DNA of 64,000 bases from Elmis aenea (Eukaryota; Arthropoda; Insecta; Coleoptera; Elmidae). Below are positions 44,520 through 56,099 of this stretch, piece after piece. The number at the start of each line of letters is the position of its first letter. Positions within the stretch are counted from its first letter, which is position 1. The stretch covers positions 41,174,970 through 41,238,969 of the forward strand of contig OX393579.1 of NCBI GenBank assembly GCA_947652605.1, read 5' to 3'. The position numbers and the translations under genes were made by a program. The notes below the pieces were generated by a model. The model was not told the origin of the DNA. It was given only the letters and a program-made list of their open reading frames with translations, and made no database searches.

Positions 44520-45660
44520 GACCATGTCTTTAAACTCCCACATTTGAAATTTAACTTTTGTTTAAACGTAGAATGTTATTGCTAGCCTTGTGCCATATTG
44601 TGCTGATAAAAGTTTTGATTGTGCTGTTATCGTTGGTTGTAGCTCAATTTAAAGTTGGAGAGATGTGCATGTGATAGCCCCCCAACATAATTTAAACATT
44701 TTCTAGGTTTGTGCTAACGTGTGCTAATAAATATTCTGATTGTGCTGTTTCCGTTATGTAACAAATTTAATCTTAAATTGGAGGGGCTGTACACATGATA
44801 GCTGCCCCCAACACGTAATTTAAACATTTTCTTTAGACAAGCATGTTGTGCTAGTCTTGTGCTAGCGTGTGCTGATAAATATTTTGATTGTGCTGTTTCC
44901 GTTTTGCGACAAATTTAATTTTAAATTGGAGGGGCTGTAGACATGATAGCTCCCCCAACACGTAATTTAAACATTTTCTTTAGACAAGTATGTTGTGCTA
45001 GTCTTGTGCTAGCGTGTGCTAATAAATATTTTGATTGTGCTGTTTCCGTTATGCGACTAATTTAATTTTAAATTGGAGGCTGTAGACATGATAGCTCCCT
45101 CCTACACGTAATTTAAACATTTTGTTTAGACAGATATGTTGTGCTAGCCTTGTGCTAGCGTGTGCTGATAAATATTTTGATTGTGCTGTTTCCGTTATAC
45201 GACAAATTTAATTTTAAATTGGAGACTGTAGACATGATAGCTCCCCCCAACACGTAATTTAAACATTTTGTTTAGACAGATATGTTGTGCTAGCCTTGTG
45301 CTAGCGTGTGCTGATAAATATTTTGATTGTGCTGTTTTCGTTATGCGACAAATTTAATTTTAAATTGGAGGCTGTAGACATGATAGCTCCCTCCTACACG
45401 TAATTTAAACATTTTGTTTAGACAGATATGTTGTGCTAGCCTTGTGCTAGCGCGTGCTGATAAATATTTTGATTGTGCTGTTTCCGTTACGCGACAAATT
45501 TAATTTCTATTTGGAGGGGCTGTAGACATTATAGCCCCTCCTGCTTGTAATTCAAACGATTCTTTTAGACAAAAATGTTGTGCTTGATGTGTGCTGACGT
45601 GTGCTGATATTACTTTTGATTGTGCTATTTCCAGTTAGGGACAAAATTAGGTTTAATTAT
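44520..45660. repeat. Tandem array of about 147-bp units
   Basis: The landmark TGCTRATAAA occurs at 44,601, 44,722, 44,870, 45,017, 45,163, 45,309 and 45,455, with a diverged TGCTGATATT at 45,602. Spacing is 121 once, then 146-148. Each unit holds ATTTTGATTGTGCTGTTTCC, GGAGGGGCTGTAGACATGAT, CACGTAATTTAAACATTTT and GTTGTGCTAGYCTTGTGCTA. The middle units are very alike; the outer units are more diverged, the usual sign of unequal exchange. No coding. Confidence 0.9.
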
Positions 45661-47150
45661 AAAAACGTCACAAATAATATATTCTAACTGTATATCTGGA
45701 TAAACGTGGTGCTGTACACTTTTAATATGTAGGTTAGATAGGTATTTGAATGTGATAAAACAATCGAATGAAAGCTCGTATAAAGCTGTAGTAGAATGCT
45801 TATTTCTGTGTTGTGGTTATTGCATTTCTAACTTTAAAGTTTAATATTACTTTTACCTAAATATTAGAAAACACCATAAATAATTCAAAATATTCATTAC
45901 GCATAATTTGCAGATCAGCAGATATTCTTTTGATTGTGAATCGCATTATTTACTAATTATCAGGGACTAAAAACGGAACGAAAACGAAAACGTTAAACGA
46001 ATCTAACAGAAATTTTTATAAGAACGAAAATTATAACAAAATTATTATTTTTCGCTCAAGAACGAAAACGAAATAAAAAGTTTTAATACCGGCTTAATCA
46101 GTATTTAATTTTTAAATGGAACACAAAGCGAATTTACCATCTATGTGAACCACCTTGTATATAATATGCGTAAAAAATATCTAAGCTAGCCCTAACACTA
46201 TTTTACAGGTTTTCTCTAAAAGCATTTGGGCGCTTTTATCGATTTAAAGTACCTGCTCTGCAAACTGCCAAAAATGCTTTTAAAAATTAAATTATTTCGT
46301 GCAGTTGACCAACTCAATTAAAATTTAACATTTTAGTAATCAGATTATTGGCTTATTAGTAAATGCACTCCACCAAATGAATAAATTTTAAACACAAAAA
46401 CAGTCTATGCGTGGCTGTTATTTTAACGCGATAGATTTTTAAAACACTTGATTAACGTTTGCTTTTTATTCTGTGCATATTATTAACTTAATTCGTCATT
46501 TCTTCTCCATTTGTACGATAATTCACAAAAACTGTTGTTGTTACCACAACTATAAGACCTTAGGATTAGCCAATATAATTAAAGTGAGTGCCATGTTATG
46601 ACAGACAGCGTGAAATACTTTCAACAAATTTACGTTTGTCGCGTATTTTTTTAAGATAATGAAATTTAAACGCATTTATAGCATCCACATGAAGCTTTTC
46701 AATGATGTACGATAAAAATACTTGTATAAAAAGCATACATACTGTGACACCCTGCCTGGCATCCATTATTTTTACTAAAACATGAAATAATTCACAAGGG
46801 GCAATTTATAAAGATTTCAGCTTTAGTAATGCACATAAACGTTAAAATATTACGGTCATAATTTGAAGTGCACGTCAGTGTTTGAAGTTCGTCGATCAAC
46901 AAACGATTTGTTAATCAATTTGTACATCATAGATAGAACACGCTACTCGTACAATATGTGATTATAGAAAAGAATGACAAAGGAGGGCCAGATGGATCCA
47001 AAATCTTAGGACGGTCGAGTTCAGGTAGTTAAGAATCAATCACCAAAAAATGTACAGCCAGCGGAAAAATACAGGAGTTTGTCGTTGAGTTTTTTGTGTT
47101 TTTTGTTGTGCCTTAGGCCTTACTGTGTTTATTATTGCTCTAGACTAGAC
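45661..47150. other. AT-rich stretch with hAT-like and fold-back scraps
   Basis: CAGGGACTAAAAACGGAACG at 45,963, followed by repeated AACGAAAACG, looks like one end of a hAT MITE; its other end is not visible. At 46,110-46,157 a CAGGG-type module ends GTGAACCACCTTGTATA. No gene. Confidence 0.4.
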
Positions 47151-47403
47151 CAGCGTTTCTCAAACTATAGGTCGCGAACCAAAATTGGGTCGCGTTAAAT
47201 TTTTATTGGGTCGCGAAACCGAACTGTTATGATAAAAATAAAAACAAAAAATAAAAAATTTTTTTTTGTTTTTTTTTTAAGATATTTTAGTAACTTACTT
47301 CTATGGTCTATATGAGCATATTACAATAATATTTTTTTTGTCAGAATAATAGTTGCGGAGATATAGGCCGTCCTCATATGAGGACGCTGGGCGTTTGAGA
47401 GTA

Positions 47404-48620
47404 CAGGGTGGTCCAAATTCGATGGGATTGCATGGGTATCTCGGTTAATATTTAAGAAAGAGAAACGGTTAAATTACCAAAAATGTGCAGTTTTTTGAGA
47501 CAAACTCATAACCATTTTCAAAAATATTCTATCATTTTCGGTTTTCGAGTTATTGAATAAAAAGTGTTTTTTTTTGTCATAATAATAATGTGTCATATCT
47601 TCGTTATTGTTTTAAATATCAAAAATATTTATTAAGATTATTTTTGGATATTTTTATGTTTAATTTGATTATATTAAAAAAAAAATTTTTTACGCTCGCC
47701 GTTAAAAAGTTATGACACAAACTTATCTTTTTTTAAATAGAAACGATAGTTGGCTATGACCTATTTAAATTCCTCATTTTTTTCTCATTCCAAATATATA
47801 AGGGTTGATGTATTTATTTTTAATAATACGCAAGTTACTAAGGTTTTTTAGGTTTTTTTTTTCTAAGAAAATCATAGTAGGCTATGAAAACAAAAACCAA
47901 ACAAGGTGTAAAACCTTACAAAACTCATGTGGTACAAGTTACCAAGGGTTTTTAATTTGTTGTGGAGATAAACATTGTAAATATTTGAAAATAAGAAAAC
48001 AACGATATAGTCGGTATCAGCAGTAATGTAGGATATTGTTGTTTATCTTATGTTCAAAAAATTTCGTATTTATCTCAATAACAAATTAAAAAACCTTGGT
48101 AACTTGTACCACATGAGTTTTATAAGGTTTTACACCTTGTTTATTTTTTGTTTTCACAGCCTACTATGATTTTCTTAAAAAAAAAAAACTAAAAAACCTT
48201 CATAACTTGCGTATTGTTGAAAATAAATACATCAACCCTTATATATTTAAAATGGGAAAAAAATGAGGAATTTAAATAGGTCATAGCCAACTATCGTTTC
48301 TATTTAAAAAAAGATAAGTTTGTGTCATAACCTTTTAACGGCGAGCGTAAATTTTTTTTTTTTAGTATAATCAAATTAAACATAAAAATATCAAAAATAA
48401 TCTTTATCAATATTTTTGATATTTACAACAATAACGGAGATATGACACATTATTAATATGACAAAAAAACACTTTTTATTCGATAACTCGAAAACCGGAA
48501 ATGATAGAATATTTTTGAGTTTGTCTCAAAAAACTGCACATTTTTGGTAATTTAACCGTTTCTCTATCTTAAATATTAACCGAGATACCCATGCAATCCC
48601 ATCGAATTTGGACCACCCTG
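47404..48620. mobile_element. 1.2-kb fold-back element in piggyBac
   Basis: CAGGGTGGTCCAAATTCGAT at the left and its complement at the right are each flanked by TA. The two arms, each about 550-600 bp, match closely (for example ACTCATGTGGTACAAGTTAC and its complement at about 48,100). The loop is short. It inserted into the piggyBac transposase C-terminus just after CYICYTSLSAIAS. Frames at 47,805-48,026 and 48,526-48,640 include arm sequence. Confidence 0.82.
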
Positions 48621-48622
48621 TA

Positions 48623-49398
48623 CTTGCGATAGCCGATAACGATGTATAACAAATATAACAACATTGAGCTTTGGAGAGTTCGCTGTTCCAGTAAGTGTTA
48701 GCTGCAGAAGTAACTGGTAAGCACATAGGTCGACTATGTGCCAACCGTGCTCCATGTCCTTTTTTCAAATATGTCACAGCTATTTGTCTTCGAAAATCCT
48801 TGATGGATATTGAGATACTGCCGTGCACTAGTTTTTACAACAGCCATGCCTATCAAACGGGTAAACAAAGGCCAATACCATTTTTTTTACCTATGATAGC
48901 AATGGTATGTTTTTCTAATAGCCAGTTATGGTGATCCACCCCTCCCATGAATTTGTTGTAAGCTTGAATGGCCGCAGGCTGCTGAACGTTTATAGTTGTT
49001 TTTTGTTCGCGACTCTAACGCTGGACTTTCACCGTTGGCTTTACTTTATCAAAATTGGTTGCTATTGTTACTGAATTGTTATCATTCCATCTTATTATTA
49101 GAATTTAATTTTTTTTTATCGAATTGATAGTCTATAAATCCTCTAGCTTGTTTTTGCATTTCTTTAGGTGTTATAAGAGTACATTTTGTAAATCTATTAT
49201 CCCTTATTGTTCCGCTGCGCAAATTTTTTTCTCCCTTAGATATATTTAGATAGAGTTGGTCATCATCTATAATTCTATATCTTATTCGTCGGTTAGTTCA
49301 TCTACTTCTGGCGGTAAAGCAACAATGTCACATTCTATTTCTTCAGAGATAAGATATTCAAATGTTTCTTCGACAGTTTTGAATATATTTTTATTCAT
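48623..49398 (-). pseudogene. piggyBac-like transposase, internally deleted
   Basis: The N-terminus begins with the ATG at 49,398: MNKNIFKTVEETFEYL, then CDIVALPPEVDELTDE, an acidic N-terminal block typical of piggyBac-like proteins. After stops, RGFIDYQFDK appears near 49,140, jumping past the central catalytic domain. Then come FMGGVDHHNWLL-like residues near 48,950 (the conserved GGVD block), FRRQIAVTYLKKGHG and RPMCLPVTSAANTYW. The ORF has many stops. The 5' terminus of the element is at 49,932 (CCCATAAGGCCCAGCGTCC next to TTAA at 49,933-49,936). The left boundary is unclear. Confidence 0.78.
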
Positions 49399-50041
49399 AT
49401 TTTCTATGGGCTGAAAAGTACCTGCGATGCAAGATCAAAATATACATGTAAGCACTTACTATAAGTCATTCAAATATTTTAGCACAAACATGTACACTGC
49501 AATAAAAGTGTCCTCAAAATATAAAGCTCTAATTTAAAAAGATGTCACAAACGCCCAGCGTCCTCAATTGAGGACAGGAAGATTAGAGGGTGTATAATTT
49601 AAAAACAATATGAACAGACTATGCAAAATGTGTCTTAATATCATTTAGTATCGTTTTTGATTATAACTATAACAAAAATAGTCACTTACTTGAAGTTTTG
49701 AGACTCGAAAAAGAAAAACGTAAAGAACGGTATCTGACTACCTAAAATCGGTCTGATTTGAACCAGTGCTACTCAACAAGTATTCAAACTAAATGTATCT
49801 AATGTGATTACCTGTCATCGTTGGTACTCTATTTAACGCATAAAATGAAAAGTAATAGAAATTACGAAGAAGAAAAAAAGTTTTGGAGCAAATATACGCT
49901 TGTCTTCAAAAGAGGACGCTGGGCCTTATGGGTTAAAATGACATTTTAAAAAAATCTTGCGGGGGTGGAGACCCTTGTGGGTCGTACTCTCATTTCTAGA
50001 AAATTATTTGGGTTACGTGTTTTAAAGTTTGAGAAACGCTG

Positions 50042-50433
50042 CTCTAGATCTCTGTGTTTAGAAAATAACGTTTTCACGCGCCATAATTATTAAACATAAT
50101 AAACATAAGAGTAATTAGCAAAGTACTGTTTCCCAATAGTGCGAATTGATGTATAGGCCGGTCTGTCACAATACTTACGTCATTATGATATTCATTCTGA
50201 AGTCAACAAGCAGTAGGCTTACCTGTAACAAAAAAAAAACATAAGAATCTTTCAGATGTGCATTGTTTTGCAAAATATTTTTTGATTTTATGTAATTTTG
50301 TGCGTTTAGTTAAAAAAATACACTTATTTATAGAGCATTTCTTCAGTCCAAATTCCTTAACTGTTTCAGAGCTTTAAGTTGTTTAATCTTCCGTCGGGCG
50401 AATTGCATTTTTCTACACATCGGGCGCGATGTA
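50042..50433. other. AT-rich stretch, no gene seen
   Basis: Nothing recognisable. Confidence 0.4.
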
Positions 50434-50885
50434 TACAGGGTGCCCATTTTTCTAACCTGTTGCATGGGTAACTCCGCTAATATTAGAGATACAGACACGT
50501 TTAAATTAGCAAATTTGTGCAGAATTTAAAGGGAAATCTGATGCCATTTTCAAATTTGACCTACGTCATCAACTTTTTGAAATATTTTGAAAAAACTGAA
50601 AAAGGTCGATTTTTTCAAACTTGAATAATTCCGTAACCATATGAGTTGGAATAAAAAGAAAAATTGACTTTTATAGATATTTTTACGTAGATTTTAAATA
50701 TGTTTGAAAAAATCGACCTTTTTCAGTTTTTTCAAAATATTTCAAAAAGTTGACGTAGGTCAAATTTGAAAATGGCATCAGATTTCCCTTTAAATTCTGC
50801 ACAAATTTGCTAATTTAAACGTTTCTGTATCTCTAATATTAACGGAGTTACCCATACAACAGGTTAGAAAAATGGACACCCTGTA
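50434..50885. mobile_element. Near-perfect 452-bp fold-back element
   Basis: The ends TACAGGGTGCCCATTTTTCT and the complement of TACAGGGTGTCCATTTTTCT are flanked by TA. Arms of about 190-200 bp match almost base for base (for example TTTGACCTACGTCATCAACT and its mirror), around a loop near 50,625-50,700. The close match implies a young copy or gene conversion between arms. No coding capacity. Confidence 0.85.
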
Positions 50886-52225
50886 TATTAATATACACTT
50901 AACTTCGGTATTCGGGTTTTTGTATAATTTTTATTTTTAATTAACGATTTATTGAGGTGTTTCTCAAATGCTATTCATTATTTTATAACTATTTTATTGT
51001 AATGTAATTAACTTGGGCTCTCTTAAATTGTTGGCGAAAAATAGAAAACATTAGTGATGGCGCAATGTAACAGTTTGATAGCTCCAAAACTGACTGTCGC
51101 GAAGCACGATATGTCTTTTTAGTTACTGCTAAATCTCTTTTGTTGGTCGGAGTAAAAGTAATTGAAAAACCCTCTATCTGCATAACCCCCTTAAAAACGA
51201 ACTATAATATAACGCGTTTGGGCGCATGTATAAATGTAATGCAAGATGTTTTTTTTTATAACCGCACTGTGACAATAACAACACTTAACTATCACTGGAG
51301 GGCAGCTAGAATAGAGTCAGAAAGGTACTGTACAGGTGAAACCGCATAACTCTCCCGTTCAATAACGCAAATTGTGCTTGTACCATTTTTAACGATTGAG
51401 TCCCAGGGAGGCTTAATAATAGAATGTTTCTCTCTGTATTAGCTATCCTTAAAATTACAGTAATAATCATTAAAATTTACCTAACAATAACAAACTATCT
51501 TGTTTTATAAAATATAGGTGCTGTACCTACTAAAGTTATTTTAACATTTAACATGACGAAATTTTGGTAAAAATTATAATACCTACAACATTAAATGGAG
51601 ATATATTAAACAATTTTAAACCATAAAAATTATAATTTGTTCCGCAATAAACCCCAAAGTATGTAAATTTATGTACATACTGCAGTTTCGTTGTGTCTGG
51701 TATTTTTTAAAATGAAAAAATAGTATACAAAACCTTTATAAAAAGAATCTGGAATATTAAACAATTTATATTAAACCACAGAGGAAATCAAGATCTTCCC
51801 AGTTTTTTCGAGAAACAGCTACGACTCAAGAGATGTTATTGAGCTTTATGTATTTTTAGCTTTGGATTTAAATATGAAATTGAATGGAACAAACAAAAAG
51901 AAAGTGCCAGCCAACATTAAACGTATACAAAGTTATTTTCTCATTCAAAGTTGTTTTGTTTCAAAATTATTTTTATGATTTCCTTCGTCCCACAGAAAAT
52001 ATTGTGGAATATTATATTAAAGAGTCGGTTCATTGTTCGAGATATAAAAGAAAATAACTCTGACTTTAAAAATCTTCTAGTAAGTAAGTAATTTAACTTT
52101 ATTTTAGCAATTATTTGCTATTACATTGTAAGATAATTTACATAAATATAATAAAAATAAAAAATATAATGAAATAAAATAAACATCTAAAAATCTTCTA
52201 AATTCTAAATATCCAAAATAACAGT
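50886..52225. other. AT-rich stretch, no gene seen
   Basis: Short chance frames only, with many T/A runs. Confidence 0.4.
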
Positions 52226-53465
52226 TTAATAGCGTTCTAATACGTACTCCTTAATTAATTTAATACCCTTCCTATAATTATTACATATTTTGACTTGATG
52301 CGGCATATTATTAAATATTTTAAAACCTTGATAAAATAACGAACGAGCAGTTTGACTTTTAGTACATTTCTCTATAACGAAATCAAGCGTATTTCTAGTT
52401 TTATAACTGTGGATCTCATGGACTAAATTTACATTTTCATACAGATATTTTGGTGTTTTATGTAATCTAATTTTTAAAACTAGCTCTAATGTTCTAAATA
52501 TTATTCTCTGATTAATACTCATAAATTGAAGTGTATTTAACATAACCTTGATAGGGGAAAGAATTGAACACTTTAAAATAGTGCGCATGGCGCAATTTTG
52601 TAATTTCTGTAATTTTTGAAGTTCATTTTTATTTAAATTAATAAGTAATGAAGCGCAAAACTCAAAATGAGGAGCTATTATTGTTTTATACAGTAAAACT
52701 CTAGTGTACATACTAATGTGTTTGCTACATCTTTTGAAGAGAAAAATCTTTTTGGAAATTTTGTTCATCATGTATTTTGTGTGTAACTTAAACGTTAAAT
52801 TTTCATCTAATATAACACCAAGGTATTTAATTTCGGTTACTCTTTCTAAATTAGTGTTGCTAATTTTTATATCCAGATTAGCATTATAAATATTTGTTTT
52901 ATATATAATGTGTTTCGTTCCCAAAATCATAAATTTGGATTTATCGACAATAATACATAAATTATCGCATAGCCATTAATAAATATTACTTAAATCTAAA
53001 TTCATCTTATCTACTAATTCAATTGTTTTAAATCCACTAACAAACAACATTGTATCGTCCGCAAACATTTTTATTTCACAATGTTTGGCGTATTTAACCA
53101 TATCATTTATATAAACAACAAAAAGCAGAGGACCCAGAACGGTTACTTGTGGTACACCATGTGTGGTTTTTAAACAAGATGATATAGTTCTATTATATTT
53201 AACATTTTGATGTCTATTTTGCAAGGATGATTTAAACCTAGACAATGCTACCTCACTTATCCCAATTTTTTCTAATTTTTTAATTAATAATTCTCTATTA
53301 ATCGTTTCAAAGGCTCTACGAAAATCCAAAAATACGGCTAGTGAAATAACATTAGTGTTTCATCATTTTTCATATTTCTAAACCACAGATCACAAATATT
53401 CTGAAGCACTGTTTCACAAGAATGTCCACTGCGAAAACACGACTGGTTTTCCACTATCACATCTA
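52226..53465 (-). pseudogene. CR1/Jockey-type LINE, RT palm to C-terminus
   Basis: From the right, minus-strand frames read MDFRRAFETINRELLIKKL (palm, motif A region), VPQVTVLGPLLFVVYINDM (the usual VPQGSVLGP with G changed to V), KMFADDTMLFV (catalytic ADD), then after a stop near 52,975 a 234-codon frame with IKYLGVILDENLTF, LYKTIIAPHFEFC, LQKLQKLQNCAMRTIL and the C-terminal FNNMPHQVKICNNY and VLERY end. This is the second half of an RT of the CR1/Jockey group. One stop and one junction break it. The first part lies at 54,862-55,215, separated by a hAT insertion. Confidence 0.85.
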
Positions 53466-53699
53466 GGGTTTATACAAAAACCGACTTCTGAAAAACCGGT
53501 TTTCGAATACCAGTATTTCCAAAAAACCGGTTAAAACCGGTTTTCGAATAGTTTTAAAAAAATAATTAAAATGTCATAAAATAATTTTTATTTTATCATT
53601 TTATAAAAATACAAAACAAATTTCAAATAAAACCAAATAAGATAACAAATAAAAATAAAATTCTAAATTTCTAACAAACCATATATAGCATTTTTATTT

Positions 53700-54290
53700 A
53701 ATTTTAAAAAACACAAAACATTTACGGAATCATGACTTAATCTGGTTCGTATATGGCAGTGTTTCCCAAACTTTCGACATCTGTGTACCCCTTTTATAAT
53801 TTTCGTAACACTGAGTACCCCTCGTTAAAAAATAAATAAAAATAATAAACGAAAAACAACATTTATTCATAATAAAATACAAATACTGCACCAGGTGCAG
53901 CCAAAGCCCGGTGCAGCGCGTACCCCCACCAAACTCTTCCCGTACCCCCAGGGGTACGCGTACCACACTTTGGGAAACACTGGTATATGGGATACAAAAT
54001 TACCAGACATAGAAAACACTCGTTCGCTGGCTATTGAGCTGGGTTTTACTGTTTTTAAAGCTTCAAACAGTGTGTCCAAATTCTTTGTTCTTTTATTAGT
54101 TGATTCAAATACTGCAAATTCTGCCTTTAGGGTTTTCGGATTTGCTGTTTTTGCTAAAGGTTCCTCGGTAAATCTAAGAATAATTGATTTCTCCATCTCT
54201 TCTTTCAAAACATTCTTTGGATTAATATTATCTTTATCTTCATCGGAATTTGTTTACAATTTTATAGAAGAATTTGGGTAAATTCTAGAT
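53700..54290 (-). pseudogene. hAT transposase C-terminal region, split by MITE
   Basis: The minus frame reads MKEEMEKSIILRFTEEPLA, KTANPKTLKAEFAVFESTNK, LDTLFEALKTVKPSSIASER and VFSMSGNFVSHI, up to the MITE boundary at 53,982. On the other side IRTRLSHDSVNVLC follows. This is the hAT dimerisation region with the SERVFS..GN signature. Better preserved than copy 1, but it lacks most of the enzyme, including the catalytic acids. Confidence 0.82.
53757..53982. mobile_element. 226-bp hAT MITE nested in hAT copy 2
   Basis: CAGTGTTTCCCAAACTTTCG at the left, and its near complement CACTTTGGGAAACACTG at the right, with an exact 8-bp duplication GTATATGG (53,749-53,756 and 53,983-53,990). GTACCCC-rich blocks follow at both ends. 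Third and youngest layer of the nest. A chance 78-codon frame crosses it. Confidence 0.9.
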
Positions 54291-54861
54291 AATATTTTTT
54301 CCGATAATTTGATTATTCTATTAGTTGATATTTGCATGTTTAGTAGCCCATACTTGTAACTTATATACAGTGGCTAGAAATTCCAAGTAGGTAATAAAAT
54401 TTATGATAGGGTGCCAAACATTCAATAAAATTATGAAGCATTTTATTTATATTAGGCATTAAATTCCATGCAGTTTTAAACTGCATTGTAACAGGGATTT
54501 TCCACTTCCGTTCTGTTTCAAACATCTGTTTTCAGGATTTAGAAACGGTAAAGTTTTATTATCGAAAGGAATTTTGTTTGCGTGCCTAAAGTTGTGAAAA
54601 CATTCAAAGTTTTGCAAAGTAATTTTTAGTGACTGTCAAATGATTTTATGAGGGGTGGTACGTTGGCTGTGACCACAGTGACCACTAGGGTTGCCAGAGA
54701 ATTGTAAAGATTTTTCATGTAATTCGTTATTTTGTACCTACGTGTTAAATCTAGGCTAAAAAAACGGTTTTTTTTTGTGAAAAAACCGGTTTTTCGAATA
54801 CATAATTTTTTTTAAAAAAACCGGTTATTCAAAACCGGTTTTTAAAAACCGACAAACCCTA

Positions 54862-55215
54862 ATCACATCATTAATCTGTAAATATTCTAGAATTTGCCTT
54901 TTAACAATTAGCTCTAAAACTTTTTCGTAAATGGGCACTGTATTGATTGGTCTAAAGTTTTGACATAATTTAGTGTTAGGTACTTTCTGAATAGGTATAA
55001 TAGTTGATGTTTTCCAGTTTTCTGGGAAGATCCCTTTTCTCAGCGACAAGTTAATTATGTCTAATAACCTATTACCGATTACACACATTGAATATTTAAA
55101 TACTTTAGATGATATTCCCTCCTCATTTGGTCCTGTAATAGATAGACTTTTGATAACTTGGTTTAATTCTGCCATGTCTATGGGTTGAAATTTCGAAAAT
55201 TTATTATAGTAGTTT
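54862..55215 (-). pseudogene. CR1/Jockey-type LINE, RT N-terminal part
   Basis: The minus frame encodes NYYNKFSKFQPIDMAELNQ, SLSITGPNEEGISSKVFKY, IFPENWKTSTIIPIQKV and NFRPINTVPIYEKVLE (RT fingers), ending LQINDVI at the hAT insertion. Without the insertion, reading continues VENQSCFRSGHSCET on the left side, so both parts come from one copy. The 5' side is cut off by a small palindromic repeat at about 55,215. Confidence 0.83.
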
Positions 55216-55385
55216 ATATTATCAGTAGTAATATAACAAGTGCATTGAAAATTATCGATAATTTTTGGTAAATATGCCCGAATGCAAGTTGCATGAGTGA
55301 AGATTTGTCAAAAATTATAGATTATTTGCAATGCACGAGTTATATTTTGTCAGAAAATTTTCTTCACCTAACCTATCTGTCAAAT
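55215..55385. repeat. Small palindromic MITE, copy without hairpin
   Basis: ATATAACAAGTGCATTGAAA on the left is mirrored by TTTGCAATGCACGAGTTATAT on the right. It matches the reverse complement of 36,465-36,690 (AATATGCCCGAATGCAAGTTG, TGAGTGAAGATTTGTC), but about 55 bp of central hairpin are missing here. Confidence 0.55.
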
Positions 55386-56099
55386 TAAAATGTTGTTTAA
55401 TTTAGATAAATTAAAGTACACCTACTACTTACTGCGATTGTTATTATTAATAGATCATTTATAACTAATTTTTAATTCAAGAATTATATTTTAATAAAAA
55501 TTAATGAACCAAATAGTATTTAGGTACATACATAATCTGTTATGTCAAATTTTACAAGTACTGTCAGAGTGGTGTGCCCATGCCTAGCGCACTGAGGTGG
55601 GATGACGTTTAACGATGTCGAAGTGTCAAAAATAGTTAGACTCCAATTAACAGAGGTCGTCTTCATCGCCTGTGTGACAAGGATAGATAAAAAATTAGAA
55701 AGAAATGAAACGCCGCCGCGGCAATTTTTGGTTGATGTTTGGTTTCCAAGGTGGTTTCGTTGTTTTTTCGTTTAGTCTATTATGTTTCTTATCTATGGGT
55801 GTGCCAAGGGTGTGGTTTAATCTATATTAAAGTAACGTTATTGGTCGCCGACATCTGTCAGAAAATTATCAAGACCAAAACACCTTATTCCCTCTCCAAA
55901 TTTATATTTTCCACAAATCAAAAACTCAGATTTCTTCGAAACGATCAATAAACGCATGAAAATCTGTTAATTGCGAAAAGTAAATTATCAGTATATGATT
56001 ATGTTTATTGGCCGTTTAAAGGAAATCTGAGTTTGTTATTGGTCGAAAACGCAAATTTGACAGGAGGATCAACTCCTGACAGAGGAATGTAAAATTATT
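55386..56099. other. Unassigned stretch, no gene seen
   Basis: Slightly more GC than average around 55,560-55,760 (for example AACGCCGCCGCGGCAATTTT). A 70-codon frame at 55,739-55,951 has no recognisable domain. Confidence 0.35.

Larger units (their letters stand above)
47151..50041. mobile_element. hAT MITE split by a piggyBac element
   Basis: The left end CAGCGTTTCTCAAACTATAG is mirrored by AGTTTGAGAAACGCTG at 50,026-50,041. GGGTCGCG motifs sit near the left end and GGGTCG near the right. The flanking 8-mers (GACTAGAC and CTCTAGAT) match at 5 of 8 positions, and the left flank also contains CTCTAGAC, so the duplication is decayed or rearranged. Removing the piggyBac insertion would leave a MITE of a few hundred bp. 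Confidence 0.7.
53466..54861 (-). mobile_element. hAT transposon remnant, copy 2, inside LINE
   Basis: TAGGGTTTATACAAAAACCG at the left and AAACCCTA at the right bound the element. TCACACATC and ATCACATC lie on the two sides, an 8-bp-type duplication with a 2-bp AC slip. The ends carry AACCGGTTTT motifs as in copy 1 at 10.2 kb. The transposase reads on the minus strand. The element is itself interrupted by a 226-bp MITE. It carries about 500 bp that copy 1 lacks, including a stretch shared with the hAT element at 30.5 kb. Confidence 0.85.

Noticed and set aside
44520..45660. Regularly spaced repeats that might suggest a CRISPR-like array
   Set aside because: The whole 147-bp unit is repeated with no unique spacers, and the context is eukaryotic transposon DNA.
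47805..48026. 73-codon plus frame
   Set aside because: It covers the arm and loop of a fold-back element; the mirror arm carries the same sequence on the other strand.
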